From: Chloroflexota bacterium
GTDB lineage: Bacteria > Chloroflexota > Anaerolineae > UBA4142
Assembly (NCBI GenBank): GCA_023381515.1
Contig: JAMCQI010000109.1
Span: forward strand, 1-37,246
Length of the DNA stretch: 37,246 nucleotides
Reading direction: 5' to 3'
Both the position numbers and the translations under genes were made by a program. Each line of letters begins with the position of its first letter. Within the stretch, counting starts at the first letter, position 1. Of this stretch, positions 7,540 through 13,588 are shown piece by piece. Below the pieces are notes generated by a model, which had not been told where the DNA came from, did no database searches, and was given only the letters and a program-made list of their open reading frames with translations.

Positions 7540-10107
7540 TCAAATTCTCCGAGCCCGCATGCGGACGGCGATCCCGCCCAGCGCAATGGCGAGCAGCGTT
7601 GCCGCGGTGACGCCCATTCCGATCTTGACCGACCACGGGTCATACGTCATCTCGATGCGATGCGTCCCCGCCCGCACGGCGACTGCGCGCAGCGCATAGT
7701 CGGCGCGCAGGATCGGGGTAGGCACTCCGTCCACCGTCGCCGTCCAACCCGGATAGTAGACCTCGCTCAGAATCACAAGCGAGTCAGTCGGCGTGTGCAC
7801 CGACAAGGCGAGGTGTTCCGGATCGCGCCGCTCAACGGTCACGGGATTCGAGACCGCGTTCGGGACGACGGGAAAAGGAAGTGGGCCGGCGACATAGGCG
7901 ATCGACTGCGGCTTGAAGGAATCGCTTTGCATCGCTTCCAAGGCGACCGCGTCGCCGACGTTCTCTTCGGCCGAACCGGCGACCCAGGCGCGCGGAAGCG
8001 TGTCCTTGAGCCGAATGAGATTCGTGTTCCCGTCACGGGCGACCACCTCGGCATTCGCGAAACCGGAACGCCCGGTGACCACATAGCGAACATTCAAGAG
8101 CGGCCAAAGCGTCTCCGGCGGCAGATCGAGAAGCGTATCGTAACGTCCGACCCGCAGCGGGCTGATACCCCCAATCTCTTCGAGACCATACGCAATTCCA
8201 AAGTGACCGGGCAGTTGGCCTTCGTCCGCGACGCGGAAAAGTCCATGATCGCTTCGAATGGCTTGCACAATGGGTGTGTCGGGATAGCGCGGCGTGGGCG
8301 CGGCATTATATGCGGCGCCGTCCACACTAAAGAGATCAAAGGTGATGAGCGCAATGGCGAAAATGGCGAGCCCACGCGGCGAGATTCTTCCCGCTATATG
8401 GGCCGCGACGAGTGCACCCGCCAATGCAAAAAGCAGCACCATCAGTCCGGAGCGGTCCAGCAGAAAGGCGAGGCGACCGGACGAGTGCTGAGCGCCCCCG
8501 ATGTAGAAGGCAAACAGCATGAGTGCGCTGACGGTCAGGCCTGCCGGCAAGAGCGCCCAGACCCGCCGAGCCCGGATTTTGTCGAGTGCCGGTGCGAGGA
8601 GGTCCCTGAAACCATAGCCCGCGAGCATTGCGAGAGCAAAGCTGACGATGAACGCGAGACGCTCCTGATCGCGGAACATGCCAAACCCAGGTGCCAAGAG
8701 ATACAATAACGCGTACGCAAAGACATAGAACCCAAACGCGACGAGGAGCGAACCGACGGCGAGGAGTGCCCAAAAGACCTTGGCGCGGGAGCGGCCCACG
8801 GCCAGCGCGAAGAGTGCGAGCCACAGTGGGAGAATCCCAATATAGAGTGGAGATTGAAAAGCGCTGGCAAAGCCGGGCAGGATCATTTGAAGAGGATCCA
8901 GCGTCGGAAAACCGCGCGCCGCCTCCGCCCAGGTCAAGACCGCGCGGGTCGAGACGCTCTGGTATTCAAGCGTCGGAATCCACTGCACAGCCGCGATACC
9001 GGCGGCGATCAGCAGCGAGAGCGCGAAGCGTAAACCGTAAAACGCAAAACGTGGAACGTAAAGCGAAAGGCGTGACGTGTGATCCGTGGAACTTGAAACC
9101 TCGGAGCGGAGCGGAGACCCCGCGACACCTGCCCCGCGCGTCCTGAGCAAAGTCCCGAAAGCATCCTCGCTAGAGGCCCCGCCAAGGTCCCGCGTGGGAT
9201 CGCGGGATCCTGGATCCCGCGGAGTCTGCGGGATCGCGAGGTCTGCGACCTGAGCGGAGCCTCGCTGGTTTTGCGAGGCGTAGTCGAAGGAGCGGGACGC
9301 AGTCGAAGGACCAGCGGGGTCCAGCGGGGCGTACTTGCCGGGATGAAACTTGGAACTCGCTCCCTGCCACGCACGCCAAAAGAAAAAGAGGGCCGACGCG
9401 TAGACGACAAACAGAAACGTCTGAGGATGCCCCGCGAGCGCGGCGATGCCGAGCACCAAGCCCGCGGCGACATAGTAGGCTACGCCGCGTTCCGCTGCCG
9501 CGACCGCGAGATCGAGAAACAACAGGGCCAGGGGCAGCCAGGTCGCGGTCTCCAGAATCGCGAGCTGCTGCGGGGGATAGGAGGTGAGATAACCGCCGAA
9601 GGTGAAGGTGACGGCGCTGACGAGTGCGGCCAGGCGTGAGCGAATCAACCGGCGAGCCAGGAGATAGGTAAAGGCCCCGGCGAGGATGAGGTGGAAAATG
9701 GCCTCCACCTGCAAATCAAAGAGCGTGAAATCGGCGCCGTGCAGAGCCACGACTCCGAGCGTAAACGCCAGCCCCACCGGGTAAAAGATGGCGCTCTGCA
9801 CGTCCGCGAGAAACGGGTGACCGCTGTTATAGTTCTCTGACCAGAGGGGTAAGCGCCCGGCCGCCAAGGCCCGTGCCTCGTACATTCGAAAGGCCCAGAA
9901 TTGGTCGGTGAAATCGCCGGACGGAAATACGGCGCGGTCTTGGACCTGAGGCGTGATGATCCGCCAAAAGAAAAGGAGCACGAGCGCGGCGATGAGCGCG
10001 AGCGCCGCGAGATCGCGCGAGATAGAGGCCAGAGGCTTGAGGCTAGAAGCCGCCTCGAGGTCGGCTGTGGGATATGAGAGGTCCGGTGCGGAGGGTGAGT
10101 TATTCAT
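7540..10107 (-). CDS. YfhO-like polytopic membrane protein (855 aa)
   Basis: The protein matches the YfhO family (PF09586), large membrane proteins linked to glycosylation of surface polymers such as teichoic acid. The N-terminal outer loop shows the family pattern GDFTDQFWAF ... GRLPLWSENYNSGHPFLAD, about twelve helices follow, and the outer C-terminal domain has the characteristic VILSEVYYPGWTATVDG and a final membrane helix. Residues about 250-363 look inserted between two helices; they are Pro/Arg/Ser-rich and come from repeats of families A (9157-9294) and C (9023-9100). The ATG at 10107 overlaps the preceding stop (ATGA), indicating translational coupling to the GT39 gene upstream. The frame stays open through the whole insert, so the repeats are presumably translated. 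Confidence 0.85.
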   Translation of the reverse strand: MNNSPSAPDLSYPTADLEAASSLKPLASISRDLAALALIAALVLLFFWRIITPQVQDRAVFPSGDFTDQFWAFRMYEARALAAGRLPLWSENYNSGHPFLADVQSAIFYPVGLAFTLGVVALHGADFTLFDLQVEAIFHLILAGAFTYLLARRLIRSRLAALVSAVTFTFGGYLTSYPPQQLAILETATWLPLALLFLDLAVAAAERGVAYYVAAGLVLGIAALAGHPQTFLFVVYASALFFFWRAWQGASSKFHPGKYAPLDPAGPSTASRSFDYASQNQRGSAQVADLAIPQTPRDPGSRDPTRDLGGASSEDAFGTLLRTRGAGVAGSPLRSEVSSSTDHTSRLSLYVPRFAFYGLRFALSLLIAAGIAAVQWIPTLEYQSVSTRAVLTWAEAARGFPTLDPLQMILPGFASAFQSPLYIGILPLWLALFALAVGRSRAKVFWALLAVGSLLVAFGFYVFAYALLYLLAPGFGMFRDQERLAFIVSFALAMLAGYGFRDLLAPALDKIRARRVWALLPAGLTVSALMLFAFYIGGAQHSSGRLAFLLDRSGLMVLLFALAGALVAAHIAGRISPRGLAIFAIALITFDLFSVDGAAYNAAPTPRYPDTPIVQAIRSDHGLFRVADEGQLPGHFGIAYGLEEIGGISPLRVGRYDTLLDLPPETLWPLLNVRYVVTGRSGFANAEVVARDGNTNLIRLKDTLPRAWVAGSAEENVGDAVALEAMQSDSFKPQSIAYVAGPLPFPVVPNAVSNPVTVERRDPEHLALSVHTPTDSLVILSEVYYPGWTATVDGVPTPILRADYALRAVAVRAGTHRIEMTYDPWSVKIGMGVTAATLLAIALGGIAVRMRARRI
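9023..9100. repeat. Family C degenerate repeat inside the YfhO-like gene
   Basis: Short units such as CGTAAACCGTAAAACGC and GTGGAACGTAAAG recur on the plus strand. Translated on the minus strand they give an aromatic- and arginine-rich run (SLYVPRFAFYGLRFAL) just before a membrane helix. The same kind of units is found at 5525-5600. Confidence 0.6.
9157..9294. repeat. Family A repeat, copy inside the YfhO-like gene
   Basis: Positions 9157-9222 match 11095-11160 at 63 of 66 bases by my count, and 9225-9294 resembles 11215-11287. The block contains the CGCGGGATC / GATCCCGCG stem (9201-9209 and 9213-9221). Here it is read as GSAQVADLAI and DPTRDLGGASSEDAF. Confidence 0.85.
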
Positions 10108-12788
10108 GGCACGACGGTGATCTTGGTCAAGAGAACGCGGTTCGCAGGCAGCGACGCGCCGTTCACGTCGACGGCGGGCACGCGCACCAGAGTCGCGGGA
10201 TCATACATCCCCACGAAAAGCGAATAGGTGCCCGGAGCGAGGTCCGCCTTTAAATCATACGAATCCACGATCAATTCGCCCGGCTTCCACTGCGTCGTCG
10301 GATAGGTGCCGCCGACTGGCTTTGAGTCCTGCTGGGCGAGCACCCGCTCGTCCACGCTCGCGAGATGCACAAAGACCGTTCGGTCCTTTTCGATTTTCGC
10401 GGTCGGGCGCCAGTAAAGGACGACTTGCAGGTCCAAGGGGCCCGCCGTGGTCATGGTCCCTTTGGCCAGCCCCGCGATGCGGTACCCGACCAGGGTCGCC
10501 GAGCCGACCCGAGCATTCACAGGCACGATGTGCGGCTCGAACTCACCCGGCGTCGCATAGAGCTGCAGTTGGAAACTCGCGATGCGGGTGTCAATCTCAC
10601 GGTCACTATACCGCGAGAGATAGTTTTCGACAAAATGGTTAGGGTCCCAGAAATCGGGCGCCGCAGGGATGAACCAGATGCGCCGATAGCCGGACAGGAC
10701 CTGGCGTAGGGTCTGCTCGTCGGCGGGCGCGGGCCAAAAGTCCTTGGGGACGGTGATCACCGGCGCCTGGCTGCTCAAATAATAGATCGCGGACATTTCG
10801 GTGAAATTCTGGACGACAACATCGCCCGGCCGCTCGTGCGAGTTGATAAAGCGCGCCAAATCGCGCCAGTCCGGAGCTTTGGCGTAGGCCGGATCGGCGT
10901 AATAGTTGAAAAGGGAATACCCCGCGGTGGCGGCGAAAAAGACGACCGCGAGGATAAAGGATGAGGTCAGAAGGCGGAAGGATGAAGCCCGCCGGTCCTT
11001 CGACTGCGCCCCCTGCGTCCCGAGCGGCCCGCGGTCCCGCCCCGCTGGGTCCCGCGGGGTCTTCGGGAGGGGGCGCCCTCCTGAGCGGAGCCAAGAAAGC
11101 ATCCTCGTAAGAGGCCCCGCCAAGGTCCCGCGTGGGATCGCGGGATCTTGGATCCCGCGGGTCGCTAGACCCCGCGACCCCTGCGGGGGTCTGCGGTCCG
11201 CAGACTCCGCGGACTCTGCGGAGGATCGCGAGGTCTGCGACCTGAGCGGAGCCCCGCGTACTTTCGCGGGGCGCAGTCGAAGGAGCGGCGCCATCCAACC
11301 AACGGCCCAAGTAAAGCGGGGCGGGTGATGCGCGGCCGCAGGAGCCGAAGAGCGGGAGGGCCAGAGAGCGGCGATGCCGGCAGCAAAAGCGAGATAGTAG
11401 GCGGGTGCGATCGCGTTCAGATAGCGCTCGAGAAAGAGAGGCCTTGAGAGCGAGATGAGATAGAGGGCGAGCGTCGGTACGGCAATATAGAGCAAGAGGA
11501 AGAGTCCTTGGGTCATCGACCGGCGCAGAAGGTAAATCAGGGCGGTGCCCGCGGCGAGAGCCAGCGGAATCCAAAGAATCCGCTTGGCCAACTCCGGCAC
11601 CGTGTCGCCCAGGACGAAGGTGGACAGCGTGCGGCTGAACACGTCGATCAAGGACACGCTTTGCTGGGCGCTCGCCTCGCCATAGGTCGTCACCCGATTC
11701 GTGAAAAACAAGACCCAGGGCAGATACACGAGCGCGAGAACGATCTGACCGGCGATCCAGGTCGCAAGCGGCTTCCATTGCCGCCAGAGCGTGAGAAACA
11801 CGAACAGGTTCACGGCGACAAGAATAAACGTGTCGTAGTAATGGGTGTACAGGCTCGCGGCAGTGGCAACAACGTAGAGAAGGAGGGATGATGGAAAAGG
11901 GATGAAGGATGGGAGTGGGGTAGTTGGATAGTTGGATAGTTCGGTAGTTGGGTGGTTAACAAGTCCCGTAGTCGCGTGGTCGGGTGGCCGCAAGCTGGAT
12001 TGTGAATTCCCCGCTTCCTGCTCTCTGCCTACTGCCTTCTGCCTTCCGCCTTCTGTTATCTGTTGTCTGTCCTCTGTTGTCTGATTGATCCAGCGCCAGA
12101 AAAAGACTAGGGAGAGGAGGCTGAGCGCCGGCCACATGGTATAATTCCGCACGTCCTGCGAATGCCAGATCTGGTAGGGATTGATGGTGATGAGGGCTGC
12201 GGCGAGGAGAGGGATCAGACGAGGCTGAGAAACCAGGTTTCTGGGAGAAACCCTGCCTTTAGGGCGGAACATCTCTCGACCGAGCCGGTAGACAAGTGGG
12301 ACGCAGAGAACACCGAAAAAGACGGAAAAGAAGCGGGTGGCAAATTCGCTCGCGCCTGCGAGCGCGATCCAGACGCGGAGCGCAAGATACATAAGAGGCG
12401 GGTTGGGCTCGACGAGGCGAATGCCTTTCCACATCCCGTCCCAAGTTCGTTGGACGAAGAGGACGGTAAACGCTTCGTCGCCGCGGAGGGAGACGAAATC
12501 GAGTTGGTAGACACGCAGGATAAAGGCAACTAGAGTGAGGACGAGGATGATTAACTCACCCCTCCGTCCCGCGAAGGATGAAGGATGAGGGTCGCTAGAC
12601 CTCGCGGCCTCTGCGGGGATGAAGGATGAAGGCGGGAACTGGCTCCTCTGCCCCTCTCGAAGACCCCGCGTTCCCTGGGGGGCTGCTCCTCCGCTCCTCC
12701 GCTCCTCCGCTCCTCTGCTTTCCGCCTTCTGTCTGCTCGGAGCGAAGCGGAGATCCCGCGCACTTTGCGGGGTGCCTTCTGCCATCAT
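10104..12788 (-). CDS. GT39/PMT-family membrane glycosyltransferase with repeat-derived extensions (894 aa)
   Basis: A GT-C fold glycosyltransferase paralogous to the genes at 3852 and 13588. The Asp-Glu pair is at 104-105 (LRGDEAFTV), followed by EPNPPLMYLAL and HSQDVRNYT. The first 75 or so residues, before the first helix, are low-complexity Arg/Ser/Pro sequence made from CATCCTT-type and family A repeats; no downstream start codon in frame was found, so they seem to be translated. A second insert (about 232-296) is made of heptad-like repeats, and a third (about 486-609) contains a family A block. A single C-terminal beta-sandwich domain spans about 752-894. The ATG at 12788 overlaps the methyltransferase stop (ATGA), and its own stop overlaps the next ATG. 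It probably extends or decorates a lipid-linked surface glycan. Confidence 0.87.
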   Translation of the reverse strand: MMAEGTPQSARDLRFAPSRQKAESRGAEERRSGGAAPQGTRGLREGQRSQFPPSSFIPAEAARSSDPHPSSFAGRRGELIILVLTLVAFILRVYQLDFVSLRGDEAFTVLFVQRTWDGMWKGIRLVEPNPPLMYLALRVWIALAGASEFATRFFSVFFGVLCVPLVYRLGREMFRPKGRVSPRNLVSQPRLIPLLAAALITINPYQIWHSQDVRNYTMWPALSLLSLVFFWRWINQTTEDRQQITEGGRQKAVGREQEAGNSQSSLRPPDHATTGLVNHPTTELSNYPTTPLPSFIPFPSSLLLYVVATAASLYTHYYDTFILVAVNLFVFLTLWRQWKPLATWIAGQIVLALVYLPWVLFFTNRVTTYGEASAQQSVSLIDVFSRTLSTFVLGDTVPELAKRILWIPLALAAGTALIYLLRRSMTQGLFLLLYIAVPTLALYLISLSRPLFLERYLNAIAPAYYLAFAAGIAALWPSRSSAPAAAHHPPRFTWAVGWMAPLLRLRPAKVRGAPLRSQTSRSSAESAESADRRPPQGSRGLATRGIQDPAIPRGTLAGPLTRMLSWLRSGGRPLPKTPRDPAGRDRGPLGTQGAQSKDRRASSFRLLTSSFILAVVFFAATAGYSLFNYYADPAYAKAPDWRDLARFINSHERPGDVVVQNFTEMSAIYYLSSQAPVITVPKDFWPAPADEQTLRQVLSGYRRIWFIPAAPDFWDPNHFVENYLSRYSDREIDTRIASFQLQLYATPGEFEPHIVPVNARVGSATLVGYRIAGLAKGTMTTAGPLDLQVVLYWRPTAKIEKDRTVFVHLASVDERVLAQQDSKPVGGTYPTTQWKPGELIVDSYDLKADLAPGTYSLFVGMYDPATLVRVPAVDVNGASLPANRVLLTKITVVP
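11095..11287. repeat. Family A repeat, copy inside the 894-aa glycosyltransferase gene
   Basis: This is the second long copy of the element at 9157-9294, with about 55 extra bases between its two conserved blocks. It also contains GGTCGCTAGACC (11160-11171), seen again at 12589 and 15859. It is read as APLRSQTSRSS and GIQDPAIPRGTLAGPL, a different reading frame from the 9157-9294 copy. Confidence 0.85.
11882..12084. repeat. Cluster of heptamer-like repeats inside the 894-aa glycosyltransferase gene
   Basis: Three adjoining low-complexity types are visible. GGGATGAAGGATGG-like units lie at 11882-11914, TAGTTGGATAGTTGG-like units at 11919-11990, and CTGCCTTCTGCC / CTGTTGTCTG units at 12014-12084. 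Together they encode a 65-residue hydrophilic loop (for example NHPTTELSNYPTT) between two membrane helices. A relative of the last type occurs at 33842-33967. Confidence 0.75.
12571..12770. repeat. Repeat-derived N-terminal extension of the 894-aa glycosyltransferase
   Basis: The stretch holds AAGGATG heptamers (12574-12588 and 12618-12632), a GGTCGCTAGACC family A unit (12589-12600), and four CTCCGCTC units (near 12690-12717). All are in frame on the minus strand and encode most of the first 70 residues of the protein. Confidence 0.7.
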
Positions 12789-13588
12789 CTCTTCCTCACC
12801 ACTCCGAGAATGGAGAGGCCGACGGGCAGGTCAACGCGGGCGGCGAGGCGCATCTCGGCGACGACGGACGCGCTCAGGCCGTTGTTGAGCCACGCGGGCA
12901 GCGGCGTCGCGAGGTCGGACTGGACCGCGTGGTCATGATTCGTTATCCGGCGGCGCCTCAGGCGCTCGGCGATGGCGAGCGGCAGGAACAAGGTATTCGT
13001 GTGAGTCAGCCGTTCGACCTGAAACCCCGCCTGCACAAGAGACTCTCGCAGGCCGGGTCTCGAGTAACGGCGTTGATGGCCGACGGCGACATCGTGCGTG
13101 CTCCAGAGCCAGGAGTAGGCGGGCAGCTGGACGATGAACCGGCCGCCCGGTTTGAGCACGCGCGCGATCTCGCGAAAAGCGCTCGCGTCGTCCGGGATGT
13201 TGCAGATCACGTCAAAAGAGACGGCTAGATCGAAAAACGCGTTCGGAAAAGGAAGCTCGGTGATCGAAGCGAGAAGCGTACGGCTCGCCGGCACCTTGCG
13301 CGTTCGACAAAAGCCGATTGCCTCTTCCGAAAGGTCAATGCCGATGGCATGGCCGTACGTCTGCAGCAGCTCGAGATTCGCGCCGGTCCCGCAGCCCGCG
13401 TCGAGAATGGTGAGCGGAGGCTTTAGGGGCGCGGCATAACGCGCGAGCAGCTCGCGGACGAGCGCCCGCAGCCCCCGATACCACCAGTACACGTCTTCGA
13501 CCTCGTACATGACGCGGTACTCGCCCGGCTGCATCAACATCTCGTGATGCGAGGCCAACGCCGGGCGTGCGTCTAGGTCACGCGGCAT
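12785..13588 (-). CDS. Class I SAM-dependent methyltransferase
   Basis: This 267-residue protein has the Rossmann-type methyltransferase fold (Methyltransf_11/25 group). Motif I is LDAGCGTGA (62-70), an acidic residue ends strand 2 (GIDLS), and motif IV/V is ALSFDVICNI-like followed by REIARVLKPGGRFIVQLP. The N-terminal YEVEDVYWWYRGLR resembles methyltransferases found in glycan and lipid biosynthesis loci, so the acceptor is probably a sugar, a polyprenyl-linked intermediate or a related small molecule; the substrate cannot be read from sequence. The ATG at 13588 shares its A with the TGA of the GT39 gene before it, and its stop overlaps the start of the next GT39, so the three are tightly coupled. 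ATG at residue 17 is a less likely start. Confidence 0.88.
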   Translation of the reverse strand: MPRDLDARPALASHHEMLMQPGEYRVMYEVEDVYWWYRGLRALVRELLARYAAPLKPPLTILDAGCGTGANLELLQTYGHAIGIDLSEEAIGFCRTRKVPASRTLLASITELPFPNAFFDLAVSFDVICNIPDDASAFREIARVLKPGGRFIVQLPAYSWLWSTHDVAVGHQRRYSRPGLRESLVQAGFQVERLTHTNTLFLPLAIAERLRRRRITNHDHAVQSDLATPLPAWLNNGLSASVVAEMRLAARVDLPVGLSILGVVRKR

